Positions 16,582-23,876 of a DNA stretch of 64,000 bases are shown here, piece by piece (position 1 is the stretch's first letter; the number at the start of each line of letters is the position of its first letter). Source of the DNA: Komagataeibacter xylinus (GTDB lineage: Bacteria; Pseudomonadota; Alphaproteobacteria; Acetobacterales; Acetobacteraceae); contig NZ_CP041348.1 of the NCBI RefSeq assembly GCF_009834365.1, positions 2,765,001-2,829,000 on the forward strand. Direction: 5' to 3'. The position numbers and the translations under genes are program-made. Under the pieces are notes generated by a model. The model saw nothing but the letters and a program-made list of their open reading frames with translations, was not told where the DNA came from and searched no databases.

Positions 16582-19167
16582 TTACCAGCTATAGCTCAGG
16601 TTGCCGTAAACACGCCGACCCTGCCCGATATAGCACGAGTAGGTCCCCCCGCATGAGGTGATGTAATATTTGTTGGTCAGGTTGGAGACGGAAAGCTGCC
16701 CTCGCAATCCCTTCAGGATGGGCGTGGCCTGCCCGAAATCGTAATGCGCGCCGATATCGAACAGGGTGTACGCGGGGACCTTGAAGCTGTTTACGTCATC
16801 GGAATAGGTAAAGCCGTTATATCGCACGCCGCCATTGATGCCGAAGCCCTTGAGGAAACGCGTGGGTAGCGTGTAATCCAGAAAGGCGGAAGCCATGTTG
16901 CGGGGAATCCCCTCGCCTATGTATTTTCCTTTTTCTGATATCGTACCGCCTGTGGTGCCGTTGGCATATTCCTGCGTATCGCTCAGGTTGGTGCTGAGAT
17001 AGGTCGCGGCGTCATAGGTGTAGGATGCCATGAAGCGCAGGTCGCGGGTGAAGTTGGCATTGGCCGAAAGCTCGAAGCCCTGTGAGCGTACACGCCCTGC
17101 ATCGGCCGAAAAATTCGGGTGGTCGGGGTCGGTAATCAGGTAATGGTCCTCCTCGATCCGGAAAGCGGCGGCCTGTAGAAAGATTTTCTGGTCAGGTGAC
17201 TGATATTTCAGTCCTGCTTCAAGCTGCTTGCCGGTCAGCGGCGGAAACAGGTTACCCTGCCAGTTGCGCGAACTCTGCGGCACGAAGGATGTGGAATAGC
17301 TGAAATACGGCGCCAGGCCGAATTTGAACTGATAGACCAGCCCCGCGCGCCATGTGAAGGCCGCCTGCGGCCGTGGCAGGGCACTGGTGCGGGTATAGGT
17401 GTAGGTATGGGTGGCGTTCTCGTTGCTCGTCTGCGCGGTATAGCCATGATAGTTCACCCAGTCCTGCCGGCCGCCAAGGATAACGGACAGCCCCTTGTAT
17501 TTAAGCTGATCCTGAAAATAGATGCCTTCCTGAAAATAGTTCTGGTGGCTCTGATATCCGCTGACAAGACATTTGGAGGAATGGATGTCCATGCAGGGCA
17601 CGTAATTGCTCTGCGGATTATAGACATTGACCAGCGTATACCCATCAAGGCCGGGATAGCCGTTATTGCCTGGCGTATCATCGGTGAGCGAACTGTCCCG
17701 GCTGGTATACTGCCGAAAATCTGTTCCCACGATCCAGGTATTCTTTACGGGACCGATTGGCAGTTTACCACCCACGCGCGTATCGAGTCCGATGGTGGTG
17801 CTGGGCCAGTTGGTCTCGACCGGCGCGCGGGAGTATAGCTGGTCGGTCACCATGCCTTCGCCGCGCATGAGCGTCTTGTTACGAAACTCCGAGCTTTCAA
17901 AACGCATGGTCTGGCTGAAATCGATCCAGCGGTTGAAGGTGTGCCTGAACTGGTATTCAAACATCGCATCTGTCTGGCCGGATTCATTCCAGTTCCTGTC
18001 ACCCAGAAAACGGCTGCGGGGAATGCGGCCATAACCGTTGGTATTGAGCAGCACGCTGGGCGGAAGCTGCGTCATGTTGATGCCATCGCCAGGCGTGTAC
18101 ATATAGCTGCCCAACAGGGTCAGTGAGGTTTTATGGTCAATATCCCACGTAATGGAGGGCAGGACGCCCACGCGGTGGTAGTCGATGTTATTGGTCTGCG
18201 TGCCCTGGGTTACGCCAATCCCGGCAATACGGTAGCGCACGTTGCCAGACTTCGTGACCCGGTCGCTGACATCGAACGTGGCCTCATACCGGCCCCAGTT
18301 GCCAAAGCCAAGGGTGACATTGCGCAGCGGCGTGTCGGTCGGCTTTTTCAGGGACATGCCGATCAGGCCGCCCGGCGTGGTCTGGCCATACAGCACGGAG
18401 GCCGGTCCGTTCATGACCTCGATACGTTCAAGGAACGCGGTCTCCCCCGCGCTGTTGGAATATGACCGGATGCCATCGACAAACTGCGCGGTGGCAAAGC
18501 CGCGCTGCACGATACTGCCATTATTGTATCCACTGCCCACGCCATTGGCGAAGCCGCCCAACCCCTCCACATGCACGCCTGGGGTGTAGCGCAGCGCCTC
18601 CATCACGTTCTGGGGTTGCTGGTCAATCATCTGCTGTTTGGTGATGACGTGGATCGAGTTCGGTATCTCGATGATGGGCGTGTCGGTCTTTGACCCGGTC
18701 AGGGTATTGGTGGCTACGTAGCCTACGCCGGGTCCGGTGGCACTTTCATGCGCCACCGTGCCGCCCACCCGTACGGGGCCCAGCGTAATGCTGGCGATCG
18801 CGGATTTCTGGATGTAGAATGCGCCGTCCCGGCTGGAAAATGTCAGTCCTGTCCCACCCAGCAGTCGCCCGATTGCGTCCGGCACCGAAAACGTGCCGTT
18901 CAGGGGGGCGACCGTGATATTCGGTATGCTGTCAGCAGCAAAGATCAGGCGTACGCGGGCCTGCGTGCCCAGATCCACCAGCGCATCACGCAGGGGTTTC
19001 TGCGCGATGTGGAAGGACAGGACCGTGCTACTGTTGACCCCGGCGGATGGTGCGGCCAGCGCACCCGCACATGTCAGGCTCCCGTGTGTGGAAAGGGCCA
19101 CTGCTGTCAGCAGGATATGACGGAATCGGTTGCCTGTGGCGGTGGGGGTATCAACGCTTGCTGCCAT
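16582..19167 (-). CDS. TonB-dependent siderophore receptor with signalling (STN) domain, copy 1
   Basis: An outer-membrane receptor of 861 residues. It has a signal peptide (about 1-38), then a secretin/TonB N-terminal signalling domain (about 50-107, FHIAQKPLRDALVDLGTQAR), which lets transducer receptors talk to a FecR partner. The plug domain begins near KTDTPIIEIPNSIHVITK, and a 22-strand barrel ends in an aromatic residue (GNLSYSW). The first ATG (19167) is used; an upstream TTG is possible. The fecR-like gene lies 149 bp upstream on the same strand, and the cognate sigma gene is disrupted by IS66. Without that sigma factor, induction of this receptor may be lost. The ligand is probably a ferric siderophore, type unknown. 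Confidence 0.92.
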   Translation of the reverse strand: MAASVDTPTATGNRFRHILLTAVALSTHGSLTCAGALAAPSAGVNSSTVLSFHIAQKPLRDALVDLGTQARVRLIFAADSIPNITVAPLNGTFSVPDAIGRLLGGTGLTFSSRDGAFYIQKSAIASITLGPVRVGGTVAHESATGPGVGYVATNTLTGSKTDTPIIEIPNSIHVITKQQMIDQQPQNVMEALRYTPGVHVEGLGGFANGVGSGYNNGSIVQRGFATAQFVDGIRSYSNSAGETAFLERIEVMNGPASVLYGQTTPGGLIGMSLKKPTDTPLRNVTLGFGNWGRYEATFDVSDRVTKSGNVRYRIAGIGVTQGTQTNNIDYHRVGVLPSITWDIDHKTSLTLLGSYMYTPGDGINMTQLPPSVLLNTNGYGRIPRSRFLGDRNWNESGQTDAMFEYQFRHTFNRWIDFSQTMRFESSEFRNKTLMRGEGMVTDQLYSRAPVETNWPSTTIGLDTRVGGKLPIGPVKNTWIVGTDFRQYTSRDSSLTDDTPGNNGYPGLDGYTLVNVYNPQSNYVPCMDIHSSKCLVSGYQSHQNYFQEGIYFQDQLKYKGLSVILGGRQDWVNYHGYTAQTSNENATHTYTYTRTSALPRPQAAFTWRAGLVYQFKFGLAPYFSYSTSFVPQSSRNWQGNLFPPLTGKQLEAGLKYQSPDQKIFLQAAAFRIEEDHYLITDPDHPNFSADAGRVRSQGFELSANANFTRDLRFMASYTYDAATYLSTNLSDTQEYANGTTGGTISEKGKYIGEGIPRNMASAFLDYTLPTRFLKGFGINGGVRYNGFTYSDDVNSFKVPAYTLFDIGAHYDFGQATPILKGLRGQLSVSNLTNKYYITSCGGTYSCYIGQGRRVYGNLSYSW

Positions 19168-19316
19168 GGAAATGTTGCCTGCTGTCTTGCAAATGCGAAT
19201 TAAGATCAATTCGTCTCACAAAACATGACGGCCTACGCCAGCGGAACTTAATAGCGATTGCACGTTCAGGGAATTTTTTGCAGGTCAGGACTGCTCTGTT
19301 GGCTGCCCGCGCCGGA

Positions 19317-20294
19317 TCAGCCGGGAAAGCTGATAACCAGAATACGCCCTGCCACTTCGTGCATGGACCCGCCAGAGGACGTGACCAGCATGCGCAGGCT
19401 GTCGGCAGGGTGCTGCAGGTCATACACGCCCCCCACCAGCCTGCTGGCGGGTATGGTTCCGCGCACGATGACATAGCCGGGATAATGGCGGCGCAATATA
19501 CCCAGCATATCCGCGACACTGACCGCACTGGCACCAAACAGGCCTGTATTCCATGACCCGACACTGTCAGGTGAAATGGTGGAGCGGCGCACGGCCCCGG
19601 TCTGTTCCGTAATATCGATCTGTTCACCGGCATTGACGGTCTGCTCGGCTGCTATTCCCGCCTGTGGTGCGCGCAGCCCGACCGTGCCCTCACCAACCCC
19701 CAGCACGACGTGCCCGGCTCCGCTACGTACGTCAAACACCGTGCCAATATCGCGAGACACCACGCCATCGGCCTCCACCACGAAGGTCCGCCGGGGATCA
19801 TGCTTTACCTGGAACAGAGCCTCCCCTTTCAGCAGCACGACCCGGCGTGTATCGCCTTGCATGTGCACGGCAATGGCGGATGCGCTGCCCAGGGTCAGGT
19901 GACTACCATCATCCAGGGCAATCTGACGCGTCTGGCCTGTTGTCGTGGTGTAATCCGCCTGAAACCACAGGCGCAGCGAAGGCATGCAGGCCATGACAAC
20001 GGCCGCTGCCGCCGCAGTAGCCGCCGCCGCCACCCGCCATCTGCGGACCGGGAAGCGATGCAGGTTGTCGGGCATGGGCTTTGACGGGGACTGTGCCTGT
20101 GTCGCGCCCTGCAGGGCCATCTGGCCAAGCAGGCGGACCCGCAATGTCTGCTGCCATGCCCGTTCATGCGCAGGATCAGCCTGCCGCCATTGCTGGAGTT
20201 CAGCCTTCAGGCAGTCATTTTCGGGATCATCCTGTACACGGAGAAGGAACGAAAGGGCCGTATCGGCAGCGTCAGGCGGGGGAATGTCGGTCAT
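19317..20294 (-). CDS. FecR-family anti-sigma/sigma regulator, copy 1
   Basis: This 325-residue inner-membrane regulator relays the receptor signal to an ECF sigma factor. The N-terminal cytoplasmic part contains the DUF4880-type segment QWRQADPAHERAWQQTLRVR. A membrane helix lies near residues 88-105 (VAAAATAAAAAVVMACM). The periplasmic FecR domain includes GQTRQIALDDGSHLTLGSASA and the repeat GEALFQVKHDPRRTFVVEA. It lies between its receptor and the split sigma gene, so in this strain it is probably an orphan unless another sigma factor interacts with it. Confidence 0.9.
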   Translation of the reverse strand: MTDIPPPDAADTALSFLLRVQDDPENDCLKAELQQWRQADPAHERAWQQTLRVRLLGQMALQGATQAQSPSKPMPDNLHRFPVRRWRVAAAATAAAAAVVMACMPSLRLWFQADYTTTTGQTRQIALDDGSHLTLGSASAIAVHMQGDTRRVVLLKGEALFQVKHDPRRTFVVEADGVVSRDIGTVFDVRSGAGHVVLGVGEGTVGLRAPQAGIAAEQTVNAGEQIDITEQTGAVRRSTISPDSVGSWNTGLFGASAVSVADMLGILRRHYPGYVIVRGTIPASRLVGGVYDLQHPADSLRMLVTSSGGSMHEVAGRILVISFPG

Positions 20295-20390
20295 GGGCCC
20301 ATATGCTTTGCAGGCAGGACATGCGCTTTCACATATTCCTTTCTGTCTGACGATTGAACGGCATGGAAATTAACACCGGCAGGTGGGGTT

Positions 20391-20681
20391 TCATTCTTCA
20401 CCAAGCTGCTCGGTAATCCGCTGGAAGGCCTGCCGGAGCATGGCATGCACGCGCGGAGAACTGACACCGAGGATCTCGGCCACTTCACGCTGTTTATGGC
20501 CATAGAGCTGGCTCAGTTCAAACGCGCGGCGGGTACGCGGGGGTAGGCCGTCAAGGCAGGCCAGCACGTGGCGGAGTTCATCCTGGCTGGCCAGTTGGCG
20601 TTCGGGTGTCAGGATTTCGATGGCATCGGGGCGCGGGATATCCACGTCCCCTGCCCCGTGAGTGCATGTGGTTCGCCTGTC
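20391..20681 (-). pseudogene. FecI-type ECF sigma factor, C-terminal half (split by IS66)
   Basis: The fragment encodes sigma region 4: RHVLACLDGLPPRTRRAFELS, then the helix-turn-helix KQREVAEILGVSSPRVHAMLRQ. The first 113 codons are on the other side of the IS66 element (23276-23614). Joining 23614-23276 to 20681-20391, which removes the element and one copy of the 8-bp duplication, gives one uninterrupted 209-residue sigma factor with region 2 and region 4 in frame. The insertion must therefore be fairly recent. An internal ATG could start a region-4-only peptide, but it would lack core-polymerase and -10 binding. Confidence 0.88.
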
Positions 20682-20689
20682 GGGAGAAC
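20682..20689. repeat. 8-bp target-site duplication of IS66 (left copy)
   Basis: GGGAGAAC here is identical to the 8 bases at 23276-23283 on the other side of the element. Eight base pairs is the duplication length typical of IS66-family elements, which fixes both element boundaries. Confidence 0.9.
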
Positions 20690-20719
20690 GTAATCATCCG
20701 GCGAGAGACGCGGGCGTAT

Positions 20720-22330
20720 TCAGGCGGCGATGGTATTGTGGACCTGCTGGTGGGCTTTCCAGTGCCAGGGCAGGAGTTCATGGAGGCGTGGATTGGGAAT
20801 GTCATTGATCCGTGCCAGGACATCAGCGAGCCATGCATGGGGATCGACATCGTTCAGGCGCGCGGTGACGATCAGGGAATACATGGCGGCGGCGCGCTCT
20901 CCGCCACGATCGGACCCGGCGAACAACCAGGCTTTCCTGCCCAGGGCGATGCCGCGCAGGGCGCGTTCTGCTGCATTGTTTGAGAGGCAGATCCGGCCGT
21001 CAGTGAGGAATCGTGTGAATGTATCGGCACGCCGTAGAAAATAGTTCATGGCGTGGGTAACGGGATTTTTGGTCGACATGCGCCGGCAACACTCCCGCAT
21101 CCAGTCGAACAGATCGTCGACCAGAGGGGCTATGTCTGTTTGACGGACTGCCAGCCGATGTTCTGGGGGCGTACCGTTGATGGTGCGCTCGGCCTGGAAT
21201 ATGGCGTCGATCCTGCCTACTGCCTCTATGGCGAGGGGCGCCTTGTCCCTCTCGGCGATTTTGAACAGCCCTCTGCGTCCGTGGGCCCAGCATCCGGCGG
21301 AGACAACCGGCGCGGGTTGGCGTCCCGGTTTCGCCAGAGTATTATAACCCGCATAGGCGTCTGACTGCAGAATGCCGGTCCAGCCGGTGAGATGGTCCGT
21401 GGGATGTTCGCCCTTGCGGTCCCGGGAATACCGGAACCAGACGGCTGGCGGTGCTGGCCCACCAAATGGACCATCATCACGCACGTAATTCCACAATCGT
21501 CCGGTGACTGTCCGGCCTTTCGCCAGAACCGGCACGGTGGTGTCGTCCGCGTGCAGGCGTTGTGCCGCCAGCACATGCGCCCGGATCAGCGTAGTCAGGG
21601 GGGCCAGCGTCGCGGTGCAGGCTCCCACCCAGTCGGCCAGCGTTGATGTGTCGAGATCGATCCCTTCGCGGGCAAAGGCATCGCTCTGGCGGTTCAGCGG
21701 CAGATGCTGCAGGAACTTGTCGCACAGGATGGTCGACAGCAGCCATGGGCCGGCGCGTCCGCGCGCGATCGGATGGAAGGGGGCGGGTGGCTGGGTGATG
21801 CTCTCGCAGTCCCGGCAGGTGAACTTCTCCCGCACCGTCTGGATGACCTTGAACTGGCGCGGGATCACCTCCAGCGTCTCGGTGACGCTCTCCCCCAGTT
21901 TGCTCAGACGATCGCTGCCACAGCACGGACACTGTGTCGGTGCGGGGATGACGACCCGCTCGCGCGGCAGATCGGCACGCAGGGGCTGGCGCCCCCGGTT
22001 GCTCCTGGGTGCTGTCGCGCGGACGGCGGGATCCGCCGCATTTTCGGGCGCGTCCTCGGCGAGTGTCGTCTCCAGCTCTTCCAGTTCGAGTTCGAGCTGG
22101 GCCAGCAGGCGGCGCCCCCGCTCCGACGAGGCGCCGAAACGGTCCTGGCGCATCCGCGCGATAAGATGTTTGAGATGGGCAATCTGCGCTTCGGCGCTGG
22201 CCGCGCGCGCTTCTGCATCAGTGGCCCGGATTTCGGCAGTAGACGCCCGGAGTTCGGCGACCTGGGCACGCGCCTCGGCAGCGGCAAGTGCTGCGCGCAA
22301 GGCGATGATGTCGTCCGTGTCTCCCGTCAT
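20720..22330 (-). CDS. tnpC: IS66 transposase TnpC
   Basis: The 536-residue DDE transposase of the IS66 element. It has an N-terminal coiled-coil-like stretch rich in Ala/Glu/Arg (residues about 8-75). A zinc-finger-like CPCCGSDRLSKLGE lies near residue 138. The catalytic core contains HADDTTVPVLAKG and SDAYAGYN. The C-terminal segment CLSNNAAERALRGIALGRK precedes the IS66 C-terminal domain (DRGGERAAAMYSLIVTARLN). The reading frame is intact and ends 30 bp from the left terminal repeat. Confidence 0.95.
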   Translation of the reverse strand: MTGDTDDIIALRAALAAAEARAQVAELRASTAEIRATDAEARAASAEAQIAHLKHLIARMRQDRFGASSERGRRLLAQLELELEELETTLAEDAPENAADPAVRATAPRSNRGRQPLRADLPRERVVIPAPTQCPCCGSDRLSKLGESVTETLEVIPRQFKVIQTVREKFTCRDCESITQPPAPFHPIARGRAGPWLLSTILCDKFLQHLPLNRQSDAFAREGIDLDTSTLADWVGACTATLAPLTTLIRAHVLAAQRLHADDTTVPVLAKGRTVTGRLWNYVRDDGPFGGPAPPAVWFRYSRDRKGEHPTDHLTGWTGILQSDAYAGYNTLAKPGRQPAPVVSAGCWAHGRRGLFKIAERDKAPLAIEAVGRIDAIFQAERTINGTPPEHRLAVRQTDIAPLVDDLFDWMRECCRRMSTKNPVTHAMNYFLRRADTFTRFLTDGRICLSNNAAERALRGIALGRKAWLFAGSDRGGERAAAMYSLIVTARLNDVDPHAWLADVLARINDIPNPRLHELLPWHWKAHQQVHNTIAA

Positions 22331-22395
22331 GAAGGCAGTTGATCACATGGGCGCTCAAAAGGGTACCAGTATATGCTGACCTGGCGCGGTTTTTA

Positions 22396-22743
22396 TTATC
22401 CCGCCAGTTCAGGTCTCCATGTTTTCTGCGGATTGCGCCAATCCACACCCTCCAGCAGACAAGTCAATTGTGACGGGGAGAGATGGATCGCTCCGTCCTT
22501 TGCCGAAGGCCACAGGAAATGCCCGCGCTCGATCCGCTTCGCATATAAGGAAAGGCCGATCCCATCGTGCCAGATCAGTTTCACCAGGTCGCCGCGTCGG
22601 CCCCTGAAGGCATAGACGTCACCCGCGAAAGGGTCACGACCCAGTGCTTCCTGGACCTTCAACGCCAGCCCGGGCATCCCCAGGCGCATATCGGTTACAC
22701 CGGCCGCCAGCCATATCCTCAGCGTGGAGGGAAGCGGGATCAT
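22396..22743 (-). CDS. tnpB: IS66 accessory protein TnpB
   Basis: This 115-residue protein is the IS66 Orf2 accessory factor, recognisable by IPLPSTLRIWLAAGVTDMR, FRGRRGDLVKLIWHDG and LYAKRIERGHFLWP. It is needed for transposition in studied IS66 members, though its chemistry is unknown. Its start overlaps the end of tnpA by four bases, and tnpC follows after 65 bp. Confidence 0.94.
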   Translation of the reverse strand: MIPLPSTLRIWLAAGVTDMRLGMPGLALKVQEALGRDPFAGDVYAFRGRRGDLVKLIWHDGIGLSLYAKRIERGHFLWPSAKDGAIHLSPSQLTCLLEGVDWRNPQKTWRPELAG

Positions 22744-23216
22744 GATCGTAGTGCGCCCACAATCTCACGCAGACGATCAGCGGACAGCCCTGTGTCGAAC
22801 TCCAGCCGCACACCGTCCGGAAAGACCAGGCTGACGGCTCGGTCGGACAGCGTTCCCTGTTCTCTCCGACGCTCCAATGGCTGCGGCTCGGGGGCCGGGG
22901 CCACCATGACAGGTATGAACGATGTCCCGCCTTTGGCCCGAGCCTCTCGCCGCCAGCGAAACACCAGACTTGGATGGATCCCAAACTGTGCAGCCACCTC
23001 CCTTATGGGGCGTCGGCTCTCGTAGGACGCGATGACCACTCGCGCGCGAAATTCAGGGGCGTGCCAGCGGCGGCGATCCGAAACGATCTCGATCCGCGAG
23101 GCGCCCGCCAGCCTGTCCCGCTCGCCTGTCTCTCTACCGCTCCTTTGGAGCCTCTCTGCGGTACTACCTGCGACACTCGCAGGTAGTACCGCGTCCCTAT
23201 CTCTTAAATCGCTCAT
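22740..23216 (-). CDS. tnpA: IS66 accessory protein TnpA (helix-turn-helix)
   Basis: The first gene of the element encodes 158 residues with an IS3/IS66 Orf1-like helix-turn-helix (WHAPEFRARVVIASYESRRP, then REVAAQFGIHPSLVFRWRRE). The C-terminus has the Pro-rich linker and a strand-rich end. The first 40 codons contain a perfect 16-bp hairpin in the DNA and mRNA (23158-23192). Homology is strongest from about residue 40, so the true start could be later. Confidence 0.88.
   Translation of the reverse strand: MSDLRDRDAVLPASVAGSTAERLQRSGRETGERDRLAGASRIEIVSDRRRWHAPEFRARVVIASYESRRPIREVAAQFGIHPSLVFRWRREARAKGGTSFIPVMVAPAPEPQPLERRREQGTLSDRAVSLVFPDGVRLEFDTGLSADRLREIVGALRS
23158..23192. repeat. Perfect 16-bp hairpin inside the 5' end of IS66 tnpA
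   Basis: GCGGTACTACCTGCGA is followed by a 3-nt loop and its exact reverse complement. It lies 24 bases inside the tnpA reading frame and 84 bases from the right end of the element. In mRNA it would form a very stable stem that could limit read-through translation of the transposition genes. Confidence 0.75.
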
Positions 23217-23275
23217 GCTTCATAGCTGAACCAGACCAGAAGTATTCAGCAAGGCGTCAGTCGCCGGGAGCTTAC

Positions 23276-23614
23276 GGGAGAACTGATGGCCTGCGCATAG
23301 GCACGTTCAACGGCTTTTGCCCGGCGTGCATCAATGGCGAGGCGGAAAATCACCCGTTTCAGGTAACCGAGCGGGTGTTGGATGTCCTGTGGCGCGGCTC
23401 CGGCGCGGATGATGCGGATATAGGCGTCCTGCACGATTTCCTCGCCCCGCCATGCGCAGCCCACAACCCGTGCCGCCAGCGCGACAAGATGGCGTCTGTT
23501 GCTTTCAAGGACTTCCAGAAAAATCTTGTCCGCGTAGGACACGGGCACCGCCTCCAAGGAGATCGACACACGGGGCTTTGCCTTATCGTGCGTCGTATCT
23601 CCCGCTGTTTCCAT
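23276..23614 (-). pseudogene. FecI-type ECF sigma factor, N-terminal half (split by IS66)
   Basis: The fragment encodes region 2 of an ECF sigma factor: FLEVLESNRRHLVALAARVV, GEEIVQDAYIRIIRAG and HPLGYLKRVIFRLAIDARR. It starts with ATG at 23614, with an AGGA ribosome binding site and a Fur-like box directly upstream. The reading frame runs into the IS66 end and stops shortly after. Region 4 lies at 20391-20681. In its present form it could yield a region-2-only peptide but not an active sigma factor. Confidence 0.88.
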
Positions 23615-23618
23615 GTCC

Positions 23619-23637
23619 TGTAATAATAATCATTCGC
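23619..23637. promoter_or_regulatory. Fur-box-like site before the split sigma gene
   Basis: The 19-mer TGTAATAATAATCATTCGC matches 14 of 19 positions of the classical Fur consensus and ends five bases from the ATG. It implies iron repression of the sigma gene and indirectly of its regulon. Confidence 0.55.
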
Positions 23638-23876
23638 ATGTTCAAGTTGCGTATGATGTGGCCCATGTTTCGTATGTCACCGTCGGGGCACATGCGACCT
23701 GCTTTCTGAGTTCTTGGTAAAGTGTAGGTAAATCAATATGTTGCATGAAACCGTCCAAAAATATCGGACGGCAGTTGCCGCGCGCTGTTATTTCCTGCCA
23801 GCATGGATCGTCTGTATGGGATACCTTCGCCACATCATGTGAGAATCGCATAACTGGCAGTAAATATTTGCATTCA

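Larger units (their letters stand above)
20690..23275. mobile_element. Complete IS66-family insertion sequence (2586 bp)
   Basis: Imperfect terminal inverted repeats start GTAATCATCCGGCGAGAGAC on the left and GTAAGCTCCCGGCGACTGAC on the right. The element is flanked by a perfect 8-bp duplication. It holds the three canonical genes tnpA, tnpB and tnpC, all intact and on the minus strand, so it looks capable of transposing. It sits inside a FecI-type sigma gene. Confidence 0.93.
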
